A stretch of DNA of 64,000 bases, taken from Conus ventricosus (Eukaryota > Mollusca > Gastropoda > Neogastropoda > Conidae). Where the stretch lies: NCBI GenBank assembly GCA_018398815.1, contig CM031607.1:85285956-85349955 (forward strand), in the 5' to 3' direction. A program made the translations under genes and the position numbers. The notes beneath the pieces were generated by a model, which did not search any database, was not told the origin of the DNA, and saw only the letters and a program-made list of their open reading frames with translations. Numbering within the stretch: the first letter of the stretch is position 1; each line of letters opens with the position of its first letter. Below, piece after piece: positions 1-8,291 of the stretch.

Positions 1-142
1 ACGTTTCTGGTTGCTTTTTAATAGGGGGGTTAAGATAGCTCTTCAATGGAGTACTCACTTTAGAAGAGCAGTGGTCACAGCATTCAAGAGTATCAGTTGC
101 TATATTTTTAGGATGTAGTGCGGCCCACAGAATATTTTGCAT
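1..142 (-). CDS. N-terminus of conserved virus-like element protein (partial, runs off the window)
   Basis: A minus-strand frame starts at an ATG at 142-140 and stays open for 47 codons to the window edge. It begins MQNILWAALHPKNIATDTLE and contains STPLKSYLNPPIK. The same N-terminus is found, frame-broken, at the start of the longer copy B gene (17165-18240), which continues into a region recognisable as a protein conserved in Maverick-like elements of marine invertebrates. Its molecular role is not established here; it may be a virion or assembly protein. It is divergent from the 204-aa gene, with 114 bp between the two start codons. Confidence 0.6.
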   Translation of the reverse strand, partial: MQNILWAALHPKNIATDTLECCDHCSSKVSTPLKSYLNPPIKKQPET

Positions 143-256
143 CAGTATATTTGAAAGCACTCATTTTTATTTCGTTTAAAAAATGTTTGTAACAATAACA
201 ACCAAGACCGTCCTTCGTTTTTAGAACATGCTATTGATAACAAATGCGGGGCCAAA
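143..256. promoter_or_regulatory. Divergent intergenic region, probable bidirectional promoter
   Basis: This AT-rich gap separates the start codons of two outward-facing genes. The equivalent gap in copy B (18241-18358) is easily alignable, including a stretch around 205-245 that is almost unchanged. Conservation and divergent geometry suggest shared promoter sequence. No definite TATA or initiator element can be assigned by eye. Confidence 0.3.
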
Positions 257-871
257 ATGGTTGCGCTTCATGAAATATTTTACAAAGTCGTATGGTTTAA
301 TATAAGTGAATCCAGGAAGAATAATAAGATTCAAAAAATTGACAAAACAGGGGCCAAAGTTAGCCAGTTAACAATAGCTGATGGTTATTACGGGTTTTGC
401 TCACTAAAAGAAGCAATGAGTAACTTCGACATTACTCTCAAACTTAACAATGCGAATCTAAAAACAATGTTAACATTCAAGCCTGAAGAAGAAGTAGGTT
501 ACTATTTTGATAAAGAGCTAGCTAAAATGTTAGGCTTTACAGCTAACAATTATATATTTAGAGTTACACCAACCAAAACTACTTATGAGGGGGAAAGTCC
601 GCTCGATCTTGCATTACATTCATTACTCTATGTTCATTTGGATGAGCTGAGCACTGATGAAAACTTATATGATGGAAGGCCCTCAACTGTTTTAAGAGCT
701 CTTCCGTCAGGGAAAGCTGCATATTGCGATTATGAAATTATACAATTCCCTAATTTACAGTTTAAAAGATTAGTTTGTGGGAGGGTTGGATCATTTAATA
801 TAAAAATCAAAGACAAAGCGGGGAAAGTTGTGAAATGTGATAACCTGCACATTGTTTTGGAAATAAAATAA
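257..871 (+). CDS. Conserved Maverick/adinto-like protein, candidate minor capsid (penton-type)
   Basis: Intact 204-aa protein. It shows an N-terminal strand-rich part, a GYYGFCSLKEAM segment near residue 45, an AKMLGF motif near residue 90, and the block LLYVHLDEL (about 123-131) followed by STVLRALPSG (about 142-151). The C-terminus is FNIKIKDKAGK...LHIVLEIK. This order (GYY, MLGF, LYV-x-D, LLR-x-P, C-terminal strands) is typical of a small protein family found beside capsid and packaging genes in invertebrate Maverick/adinto-like elements. I infer a virion structural role, possibly the vertex protein; this is not proven. It is followed 17 bp later by the 285-aa gene, all on one strand. A frame-broken orthologue lies at 18359-18987. 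Confidence 0.6.
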   Translation: MVALHEIFYKVVWFNISESRKNNKIQKIDKTGAKVSQLTIADGYYGFCSLKEAMSNFDITLKLNNANLKTMLTFKPEEEVGYYFDKELAKMLGFTANNYIFRVTPTKTTYEGESPLDLALHSLLYVHLDELSTDENLYDGRPSTVLRALPSGKAAYCDYEIIQFPNLQFKRLVCGRVGSFNIKIKDKAGKVVKCDNLHIVLEIK

Positions 872-888
872 TACGTTACTAAAAAATA

Positions 889-1746
889 ATGTCGCATGGG
901 CCAGAAGAACCGGGAGTTACATTAGCGCCTGTGAGGTGTATAACTTTAGAATTAAAAGACCTTGCAGACGTTGCGGACTTTGAACAGAATGGTGAAATAG
1001 GCGCTTTGTATGGTTTTGAGTACACTAAAGATGGCGATTATAAACGCAAAGAGGTTGGCGACAACAAAAAGTTTCCTAAACTAGAACAACTGCGCAATCT
1101 AGAGGCAAATAATGTTGGCCAGTATGAATATAAAATAGTTCAAAAACCTGACCTCAAATGGCATTTAGAACCATATTTAGAATGGGAAATAAAATTTGAA
1201 TTTATAAGCCCATTTACATATTTTAGCCGTCAAAAAAGTTTTAGAAAAGCATTCAACTCTGGCCCTTTACATGTAAGTCTTATGCCAGACGACAATAGTC
1301 GGAAAGAGATTGAAATAACGCCGTATGGGAAAAAGCAGTACATCCTCCACAGAAAAGAAACAGTTGTAAAAAAAGCTTCTACAAAATTACAGTTCTTTCC
1401 AAGCAGAAAATTAGGAGACACGTTCACAATGATATTTGAAATTTCTGTCTTTAAAGATGTGGAGAGGGATGGGGTTGTAGGCGTTAGTGACGACCTTATA
1501 AAAGGAATTAATATTAGCTGGCAAAACTTAGACGTTAAACGCCTTAACGTTGTTGTCGTCGTTCTTCACAATGGCGAGGATATTAAGATCATAACAACAA
1601 GCAACAAAATCAATGTTGACTTAAATAGAAACAATCTTACAGAACTAAATTGGATTAATCTTACACATTTAGGCCTCATAGGGTTTTATTATACTGAACA
1701 AGTTTTGACGGAGAGTATGATAAAAATAATAACTGGATTAGATTAA
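889..1746 (+). CDS. Virus-like element protein of unknown function (285 aa)
   Basis: Intact 285-aa ORF between the candidate minor capsid gene and the packaging ATPase, with gaps of 17 and 16 bp. I do not recognise the family. The protein has alternating hydrophobic and charged segments suggestive of a beta-rich fold (e.g. CITLELKDLADV, LEWEIKFEFISPFTYF, FTMIFEISVFKDV, RLNVVVVVLHNGEDIKI). There is no signal peptide or obvious membrane span, and cysteines are rare. Its place in a capsid/packaging cluster suggests a virion or assembly protein, by context only. The copy B version (19005-19851) has lost its frame to several 1-2 base indels, but its first 60 residues are nearly identical, including the start MSRGPEESGVTLAPVRCITL. 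Confidence 0.7.
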   Translation: MSHGPEEPGVTLAPVRCITLELKDLADVADFEQNGEIGALYGFEYTKDGDYKRKEVGDNKKFPKLEQLRNLEANNVGQYEYKIVQKPDLKWHLEPYLEWEIKFEFISPFTYFSRQKSFRKAFNSGPLHVSLMPDDNSRKEIEITPYGKKQYILHRKETVVKKASTKLQFFPSRKLGDTFTMIFEISVFKDVERDGVVGVSDDLIKGINISWQNLDVKRLNVVVVVLHNGEDIKIITTSNKINVDLNRNNLTELNWINLTHLGLIGFYYTEQVLTESMIKIITGLD

Positions 1747-1762
1747 GTTCTGTTATAAAACT

Positions 1763-2374
1763 ATGGAGCAGTTAAACTTTATGACAAAAACTCCTCATTG
1801 CTCATTGATTTGTGGGCAGACTGGTTGTGGAAAAACAATATTTATCCTCGACCTGTTACAAACAGTTTATCGTTATAATTTTAATCATATTGTGGTTTTC
1901 TGTCCAACACTTAAATGGAACAAAGCATATCATGATAGAAGGTTTATATGGACAGATGATGACATATATTTAGTTGATCCTAGCACTAAACTGAGTGAGT
2001 GTTTAGAATACTTTTATAAAGTGTTTGAGGGAACGCAGACGCTATTTATTATAGATGACTGTTCAGCAGAAAAAGACATAATTAAAAAAAGAAATACTTT
2101 GTCAAAACTAGCTTTCAGTGGAAGACATGCTGGAATAAGTGTGTGGATTTTATGTCAAAAATATAACTCGGTTTTAAAAGACTTTAGAGAACAGTTAAAG
2201 ACTGTAGTTCTATTTCATATGAAAGACAGAGACTCATTTGATGAATGTTTGCGCGAAAATGATATTATTGAAAATGACCAGGAAAAACACAGGATTAAAC
2301 AAAAATTAAAGTCTGAAAAGTTTAGTAAATTAGTATTGAAAACGGATAACCCTACACAGTATGTTTGTTTGTAG
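1763..2374 (+). CDS. A32/FtsK-HerA-type genome packaging ATPase
   Basis: Intact 203-aa P-loop ATPase. Walker A is GQTGCGKT (residues ~18-25). Walker B is TLFIIDD (~92-98), where the aspartates coordinate Mg2+. FSGRHAGISVWILCQKYN (~118-135) carries the arginine- and glutamine-containing region typical of poxvirus A32 / Polinton packaging ATPases. The length is normal for the compact Polinton form. Such enzymes pump the linear genome into the preformed capsid. It is the last gene before the tip of the element. In copy B the corresponding last ~75 codons lie inside the terminal inverted repeat, so a truncated inverted copy exists at the other end (5254-5477). The start is the ATG at 1763, 16 bp after the previous stop. 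Confidence 0.9.
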   Translation: MEQLNFMTKTPHCSLICGQTGCGKTIFILDLLQTVYRYNFNHIVVFCPTLKWNKAYHDRRFIWTDDDIYLVDPSTKLSECLEYFYKVFEGTQTLFIIDDCSAEKDIIKKRNTLSKLAFSGRHAGISVWILCQKYNSVLKDFREQLKTVVLFHMKDRDSFDECLRENDIIENDQEKHRIKQKLKSEKFSKLVLKTDNPTQYVCL

Positions 2375-2412
2375 ATAATCGTTATTTTTTGGTTATTGAA
2401 GTCTTACTTGTC

Positions 2413-2504
2413 AGAGAACAGGGAAACCTTTATTCTGGGCCACTTTCGCCCGAAAACTGGTTTGAGGGCGAAGGTGGCCCAGAATGAAGGTTTCCCTGTT
2501 CTCT
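2413..2504. repeat. Terminal palindrome (hairpin-capable tip) of copy A
   Basis: Two 39-base arms beginning AGAGAACAG pair with only two mismatches, both of T:G type, around a loop of about 14 bases (GAAAACTGGTTTGA) closed by GCCC/GGGC. The tip begins and ends AGAGAACAG...CTGTTCTCT. The loop type and one T:G position (inner TTTATTCT against outer AGAATGAA) also occur in the copy B tips. Most of the remaining stem differs in sequence yet still pairs. Confidence 0.85.
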
Positions 2505-2509
2505 CACCT

Positions 2510-3235
2510 GCATCACCCGGACAGAGACAGGCCTCGCCTTCTCCGTCTACAGAAACACACAGACCTGTATTTGCAATTTGACAGTCACCAGCCACTAGAA
2601 CTCAAACTGGGAGTTATTCACACCCTCACCCACCGAGCGATGACCATCTGCTCTACTGACACTGCTAGGAAGACGAGGTGCAGCACATCAAGAAAGTGTT
2701 AAGTATATCGGGATACCAGAAGCGGGCCTGAGATATCCCGGGGGACAAGAAAATCATACCCCACCCTTCCACTGAACCTCAAACCCCTTCGAGAGGGCAC
2801 GTCCCCATGCCGTACGTCAGCGGCGTCACTGAAGCTCTCAGCAGGAAGGTCCGAAAGTTGGGAGTCAGTGTCCACGCCAAGCCCACGAACACCATCAGAA
2901 GCCAGTTAATCCACCCCAAGGACAAAACAAACTGGACAAATCAGGGGTGATATACAAGATACACTGCCAGGACTGTGACCATAGTTACATTGGTGAAACT
3001 GAGCGCAACCTGCACAAGAGACTAAAGGAACACAAACGTGAGTCCTCTCCAGGGGGTGAACATCTGACCCACACCCAACATCAATTTGAAAAGGACAACG
3101 TGTAAGTGCTCGACAGAGAAGCAAGATGGTTCCAGGGGGTGTAAAGGAGCCAGTCCACATCGCCGCCAGGAACCCCACCCTTAACCGCGACCGGGGCCGA
3201 CACAACCTGCCATGGGTGTACTCCTCACTCATTCA
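2510..3235 (+). pseudogene. PLE reverse transcriptase C-terminus plus GIY-YIG endonuclease (broken)
   Basis: Translated fragments give LAFSVYR then KHTDLYLQFDSHQPLELK and HTLTHRA, the typical end of a PLE reverse transcriptase. VSGVTEALSRKVRKLGV and HAKPTNTIRSQL follow in the linker, then GVIYKIHCQDCDHSYIGETE near 2944-3003. That is a GIY-YIG nuclease core: GVIYKI matches GIY, SYIG matches YIG, and the conserved ...RLKEHK follows. RT and nuclease pieces lie in different frames, with a stop near 2935 and another near 3100, so the gene is dead. In living PLEs the protein reverse-transcribes the element RNA and cuts target DNA. Confidence 0.75.
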
Positions 3236-3314
3236 GTCGCAATGTCGTGAGTTCGCTCACGGCGGTGCGCACTGAATCCAGTTCTCAACCCAGCAGTTGC
3301 GCTGAAGAAGTCGG

Positions 3315-3540
3315 CCGGTGTCGTATATAATACTGTCGCTCATAAAATCGTGTCGCAGCGACAGTATTTCCCGGGAAATACTGCATTTTATGGAACAGCT
3401 ACAATATTCTATGGGGCATTTTCGTGAAAAGTTGTCGCGCGACATTTTTTTCCAGCATTTTTGTCGCTGCAACAATATTTCACGAAAAATGCTATCGCTG
3501 CGATGCAATTCCACGGCGACAGTATTATATACGACACCGG
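3315..3540. mobile_element. Small palindromic MITE-like insertion
   Basis: 226 bp with near-perfect 24-25 bp inverted ends: CCGGTGTCGTATATAATACT at the left and its reverse complement at 3516-3540. Further internal palindromes include CAGTATTTCCCGGGAAATACTG-like sequence near 3360-3385. It splits the PLE 3' region between AAGAAGTCGG and ACTGCCGACG. There is no coding capacity. The superfamily cannot be assigned because the target duplication is ambiguous at the CCGG ends. Confidence 0.65.
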
Positions 3541-3664
3541 ACTGCCGACGAAAGCTACGCACACAGTGAGTAGCCTTCTTTAACTGAGTGCCCTGTTTAG
3601 TCTGGTAGCCATTAGGGAGATTTATATAAGTTTTTAAAAGATATGATGTATTTGTGTGAAAATG

Positions 3665-3679
3665 CGTGCGCGGTGTGTG

Positions 3680-3716
<37 letters not shown>

Positions 3717-3815
3717 GCGTGCGTGCGGCGTGCGTGCTTTGCGTGCGTGCGTGCGTGCGTGCGCGCGCGCGCGCGTGTGTGTACGTGTGTGTGTGCGTGC
3801 GTGCGCGCGCTACAG
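3665..3815. repeat. (TG)n / (CGTG)n / (CG)n compound microsatellite
   Basis: An alternating purine-pyrimidine tract of about 150 bp, with TG, GCGTGC and GC repeats in turn, is potentially Z-DNA forming. Overlapping ORFs on both strands here (VCVCV, THTHT) are repeat artefacts. Confidence 0.95.
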
Positions 3816-4065
3816 AATTTGGAGTGGGACTCAGGACATGCAATTTTTTTTTTAATACAAGGGGGAGCTTGCTTAAGTGTTGAAAAAAAACGGGAGAAAA
3901 ACAAAAGAAAAGAACACCACTGGCCCAAACTACAATGATCAATCTCTATTTCTGTCTAATGCCCCGTCTCCCCTCACCTCCATCTCCACCCCCTTCCTTT
4001 CTCCGTCCATAAAACCCCACTTCTCTCTGCAAGCTCCCCCCCCCTCCCTCTCTTTTCCCTTTCCC

Positions 4066-4066
<1 letters not shown>

Positions 4067-4109
<43 letters not shown>

Positions 4110-4178
4110 ACAACCACACACACACACCACTCTTTCTCTCTCTCTCTTCTCTCTCTTCTCTCTTCTTCTCTCTTTTGT
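4067..4178. repeat. (AC)n followed by (CT)n microsatellite
   Basis: About 40 bp of (AC)n, a short mixed segment, then a CT-rich tract. It directly precedes the 3' end of the minus-strand LINE at 4191. Confidence 0.95.
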
Positions 4179-4190
4179 TTCCGTCGAGAC

Positions 4191-5088
4191 GACGAAGACC
4201 ATCCAGTCATCCTGGAGTAAAGGGTGAGTGCATAGAGGGCTAATCAGGCCGATCTGCTCCGGAAAGACCTATCACAGTACGGACAGGGGGATGGTGACAG
4301 CAGTTGGAGGTCTGTTGACACAGGTCTTCCTGACCATCCTGCGCTGTTCAGCCGCAGCAATTCTGTTGCTTTCACAGGTTCTCACCTTTGTGGACAGTGA
4401 TTGCCACCCGTCTCTGTCCTGGGCAGTCTGCTCCCATGTTTGTTGGCTGATGTTAAAGGGCCTTCAGCGAAGATTTGAGGCTGTCTTTGAAACGCTTCTT
4501 CTGGTCTCCATGAGAGCGTTTGCCCTGTTGTAGTTCGCCAAACAGTAGTTTCTTTGGCAGGCGATGGTCTGGCATGCGAACTACGTGACCTGCACAGCGA
4601 AGCTGTCACTGCATCAAGATGGTGATGATGCTAGGCAACCAGAAACAAGTGGGGCACTTCGGTGTCCGGAATTTTGTCTTGCCACTTAATGTCAGTGAAG
4701 TCTTCTGAGGCAGGTGGTGTGGAAATGGTTCAGCTTCTTGCGTGACGCTGGTAAACCGTCCATGTTTTCACAGCCATAGAGCAGTGTGGTGAGAACTTTG
4801 GCCCGATACACCTTGATCTTGGTCTAAGGTGATGCCTCTCCTGTTCCATACGTTCTTGGGGAGTCTGCCAAAAGCGGCACTAGCTTCGGCGAGCCGGGGC
4901 ATTCACCTCATCGTCGATGACAACGTTTCTGGACAGAATGCTGCCTAAGTAGGTGAACTTGTCCACCGTGTTCATTGCTGTCCAGTGATGGTGATGACTG
5001 GTTCAACGTAGGGCTTTCCCGGGGCTGGTTGGTGTATCATTTCAGTCTTTTTCGTACTGTTGTCAAGCCGAAGTTGTTGCAAGCAGTA
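4191..5088 (-). mobile_element. LINE remnant (3' portion), host site of copy B
   Basis: Read on the minus strand, broken frames give NNFGLTT just inside 5088, then a YTNQP-type stretch and LRQHSVQK-type frame-shifted equivalents of the TYLGS...LSR block. Further fragments resemble the post-RT region of the LINE at 45624-47101. It is degenerate with many stops. The upstream continuation (RT box C, FLFTDDCALNP) lies at 20683-20769, on the other side of copy B. TCCGTCGAGAC at 4180-4190 recurs at 20770-20780 and is a plausible target duplication of the LINE. Confidence 0.7.
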
Positions 5089-5177
5089 GAGAACAGTAAA
5101 ATGTTCATTCTAGCTTTTACTGCCCTCAACAAGTTTCGGGCAGTAAAAGCTAGAATAAACATTTTACTGTTCTCTGA
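5088..5177. repeat. Left tip palindrome of copy B
   Basis: The arms AGAGAACAGTAAAATGTT... pair over 38 bp with a single mismatch (outer C where the inner arm has T, in the TTyATTCT block). They are closed by ACTGCCC/GGGCAGT around the 12-base loop TCAACAAGTTTC. The loop is the reverse complement of the right-tip loop, as expected for inverted repeats in the same configuration. Confidence 0.9.
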
Positions 5178-5253
5178 CAAGTAAGCCTTCAACAATGAAT
5201 TAAAATTGATAATCCATCACACATTTTTCAATAAACAAAAAAATAACGATTTT

Positions 5254-5477
5254 TTACAAACAAACATACTGTGTAGGTTATCCGTTTTCAATTACTAATT
5301 TACTAAACTTTTCGTTTTAGTTTTGCTTAATCCTGTGTTTTTCCTGATCATTTTCAATAACTCATTTTCGCACAGACATTCTTAAAATAAGGCTCTGTCT
5401 TTCATGTGAAATAAAACTACAGTCTTTAACTGTTCTCTAAAGTCTTTTAAAACTGAGTTATACAAAACTTTGCATAA
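5254..5477 (-). pseudogene. Truncated packaging ATPase C-terminus carried in the left TIR
   Basis: The minus strand encodes, with indels, the last ~75 codons of the element's ATPase. It includes the SVLKDFREQLKTVVLFHMK-equivalent region and ends at the same stop position (TAA at 5256-5254). It lacks Walker A and B, so it cannot be an ATPase. It exists because the terminal repeat has expanded into, or captured, the 3' end of the right-hand gene. Confidence 0.75.
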
Positions 5478-6700
5478 CAGACAGACAGACCCCGAGGCGG
5501 CGATGGGGCGACGGGGGCGAAAGAGACCCGCCATTAAGCCACACCCGATCACTTAATTTTGCTCTTCTATGCTAGGGTCTTACGACTTGATACAGATAAG
5601 GTCTTCGTTTACACAGAACACGGCACACAGTCAATTAGTTGTCAACGCCAACACCCCAAGCCCATACCTTCTTCGCCTCCAGTCGAGCAGGGTTATTTAC
5701 TTCAAGTCGGCTTCAAGGGATTCTCTCGAAGTGCAATTTTTTTTTGGCGGTTATAGAGATGGCTTCTGAAACTGTATTGCTAGTTTTGAAAGTGCTTGTA
5801 CTTTCAAACAGGCGTGTAAATTCTCTCAGTTTATTTTATCACCGGGGAGAATGCTGCAAGGGGATTTACAAGTTAAAAAATTTCTTTTTGTTAATTCCCA
5901 CGCCTTTTAACACTTGCATATGTAGATATTTTAAGATTTTGATTTTCTTAATTCAAGGTTTGTTTGACTTGTGGTGATGATTGTTTCTCTTCTTCAACAG
6001 TTTTGTTTTCATCATACTCTGGAATTGCATTCGGGTGTTTTCAACTAACAGCCTGTCTTCAAACCTTGAAAATCTTAGTTTTCTAACAGATTTTTTCCTG
6101 ATAAGTGTATAAGTTTACGTTTTCTTTTCCTTCTTGTCTGAAAGACAGCAGCAGGTTGCTTTGGCAACTGATTTTTATGTTCTTTGTTGTAAGTTCCGCC
6201 TCTTTAATTCCTCTTTGCTTCAAACAGATTGCACTTTTTTTCCAATGTTGTTGAATAGCACATAATAGTCAAGGTGCTGTTGAATTCCCATTTTTTGTTG
6301 TATTCGTCTATAGGTTCCATGGCTTCACTGATCCAAATTTTTCTATATCTTGGCAAGTCCTGTTGGATTGCTCTGATTTATTTCTCTAAGTAAGTCAGAC
6401 TTCTGGGACACTTCGGATTCATTCATCTTTTGATTCATCTAATTGTACACTTTCTATAACAATTTTTAGACACAAAAACTTAACCACCTTCTCCCCCCGA
6501 TAAGAGAACACACTGTTGCCCCAAAACAGTTGAAGGTTCATTGGCCGACTCCAAAACCGCTCTTTAAGGAGAACTTTTGCATTAAGCCAAGTCCCACAGT
6601 AAAAACATGTAAGGGAAGATAATGCGGGGCTTGCGCATGCGCCTGACCAGGAAACGTTTTTGCCGCACTCCAAAACGCTCTTAAGGAGCAACTTGCATTA
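5478..6700 (-). pseudogene. Unrecognised element gene region, minus strand, frame-broken
   Basis: Minus-strand fragments such as MNESEVSQKSDLLREINQSN (near 6425-6365), KEELKRRNLQQRT and KSVAKATCCCLSDKKEK suggest a charged, helical protein of about 250-300 residues, broken by stops. I do not recognise it. Its position next to the left TIR is typical for a lineage-specific Maverick gene. A GC-rich patch at 5490-5535 (CCCCGAGGCGGCGATGGGGC) contrasts sharply with the AT-rich surroundings. A ~45-bp block with CTTTAAGGAG...GCATTAAGC occurs twice (6549-6593 and 6667-6707). Confidence 0.3.
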
Positions 6701-6749
6701 AGCTAATCCCCCAATTCGCTTTGTTTCCCCCTTGACACCTTCTTACCAC

Positions 6750-7145
6750 CCGCCCTAACCCACACCAAGTTCTTAATTAAGTCACTTCTAATTTTTAATC
6801 AAGTTCTATCAAGAAATTTTTAAGTTCCCACCCAAGTCATTCTAAGTTCTTAACTTAAGTCTCTCAAGTTTCTTCAAGTTCTTAATCGTAACTCTATGTT
6901 CTTAATTAAAATCACCTCAATTCTTAGTTTAAATTTTTATCCAAATCACCACAAGTTCTTTAATTAAGTTCTATCAAGTCTCCCCAAGTTCCTTTTATTT
7001 TAAATGCCTTTAAGTCCCTCAAGTTTTTGTTAGTTTTTAAACAAGTCTCCTCTGTTTTAATAAGTTCTTGACCCAAATCGCCCTTAAGTCACCCTAAGTT
7101 CTTAACTTAAGACACCCTAAGTACAACCAAGTTTTATTTAAGTCA
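6750..7145. repeat. Degenerate AT-rich tandem repeat in copy B
   Basis: About 400 bp built from variants of AAGTTCTTAATTAAGTC and CACCCTAAGTTCTTAACTTA, with a period near 22 and often 44 bp. Minus-strand translation gives recurring NLKKLERLKLRT / KLRTLGDL-like leucine-rich pieces. It could be the remains of a repeat-protein (fibre-like) gene or simply non-coding. Confidence 0.5.
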
Positions 7146-7147
7146 CT

Positions 7148-7800
7148 TTATAATTTTATTGCAAATTTTAAATGGATCAAAAATGAAAATTTTTTGTTGG
7201 CGGTTTTGCATGCTTTGTGTTCGCTTCTGTATTTAGTGTTGAGATTTTTTGACAGCTTGGGTTTTTGCTGTCGTTGTTTATATATTTTATAACGTAATAC
7301 CCACCCGCAGCAATGCCGCAAAAATGACATTGCTTTCAGTAATTTTTCCATGAAGACTTTGGCGGCTAGTCTTGAATCAACTTGTTCTGGTGTTTTATGG
7401 GTGGCGTTGAAAAACTGGCTGCGGGTCTAGCACTTTTTCTTTTTATTTTATATGTGATTGTAACGTAATTTTCTTTTTTTTCCACTCCGTACTCTTTTCC
7501 TGCTGCAACGCACCCAGGCTTTTTACTGGTCACTTTTCCACCTGATTCAATGTTTTCTGATTCTGCTGATTTTCTGGCTGGTCAATTTTTAAGGGGAAAT
7601 TTAAACTATATGATTAAGTATTAATCCCCTGTTGCGGCGACAATATGTTCCAAATTGTATACAGATCACTCCTAGGACTAATTGCTTTGTAAAACTGGAT
7701 CTGCGTTAAATCATACATAAAGTCTTGTTCAGAATCAATAGGCGCAAATTTACTTACTATTTAGTGTCAAACTAAGACGTTTGTTCCTACACTTTTCCAT
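7148..7800 (-). pseudogene. Unrecognised minus-strand element ORF fragments
   Basis: A 67-residue open stretch at 7351-7148 (MEKLLKAMSFLRHCCGWVLR...) and upstream fragments in other frames (PVFQRHP, QVEK, KEYGVEKKEN) suggest a broken basic protein. I recognise no domain. The 490 bp from 7800 to the next gene hold nothing I can name. Confidence 0.25.
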
Positions 7801-8291
7801 TCTGATCCTAGTTGCGCTGTACCTGGTTTTATACTTTACAAATTTTTGTGCGAATGTGAATCTGTTCTATCTGAATCATTTCCCAGGACTGTTTTGTTTT
7901 TCCCATGTGCCAAGAAACAGTCTTTCCTTTTTGGGAAAATAGCTTGGTCATCAAAATTGATCATTTGTAATCATAAGTTGATGGTTTAGCTGCCCATTGC
8001 TGTAGAGACATGTGTTCATGTTTTTATTAAAAAATAATTATTTATTTTTTAAAAATGAGAACGAAAAAACTGTTACAACCTTGATACATTGTGTTAGGTG
8101 GTCTAAGTGCAGGTCACAATTTTGGGGAAAGTTGTTTTAAAATTAAAAAAGCGATCTTGGCAAGCTAGACTTTGAGGATCAGCAAAATGATTGCTGTTAT
8201 AACAGTTCATTTGCTACGAAATATTTTCTAGTTAAGCAAGGAATAAATTTCCCGACAGTCATATGTAAAATAAAAAAATACATTTATAAAA

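Larger units (their letters stand above)
1..2504 (+). mobile_element. Right end of Maverick/Polinton-like virus-like element (copy A)
   Basis: This segment is collinear with 18,100-20,676 of the complete copy B: the same four genes in the same order, the same divergent gap between the first two, and a palindromic tip. It is the right-hand end of a second element whose remainder lies outside the window. The three complete genes here are open, while the copy B versions are broken, so A is the better-preserved copy. It ends at 2504, inside the reverse-transcriptase region of a Penelope-like element. Assignment to Maverick/Polinton rests on the packaging ATPase here and on the integrase, PolB and capsid genes of copy B. 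Confidence 0.85.
2505..3580 (+). mobile_element. Penelope-like element (PLE) remnant
   Basis: This is the 3' part of a Penelope-like retroelement: the end of the reverse transcriptase followed by a GIY-YIG endonuclease, then a 3' region that contains a CTGAAGAAG...CGAAAG stem core. The 5' part is cut off by the tip of copy A at 2504/2505, and a 226-bp palindromic element interrupts the 3' region at 3315-3540. Frames are broken in places. Confidence 0.75.
5088..5477. repeat. Left terminal inverted repeat of copy B
   Basis: This is the inverted copy of 20279-20676, containing the tip palindrome, a spacer and the antisense 3' end of the ATPase gene. Homology stops close to TTTGCATAA at about 5477. 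The two copies differ by scattered substitutions and indels. Confidence 0.85.

Noticed and set aside
2413..2504. Palindrome as a transcription terminator of the ATPase gene
   Set aside because: The same structure occurs at both tips of copy B, exactly next to the target duplication, so it is an element end. A secondary terminator role cannot be excluded.
5559..5977. Plus-strand ORFs of 60-112 codons inside copy B
   Set aside because: They overlap one another and lie opposite minus-strand fragments that look more protein-like; no recognised motif.
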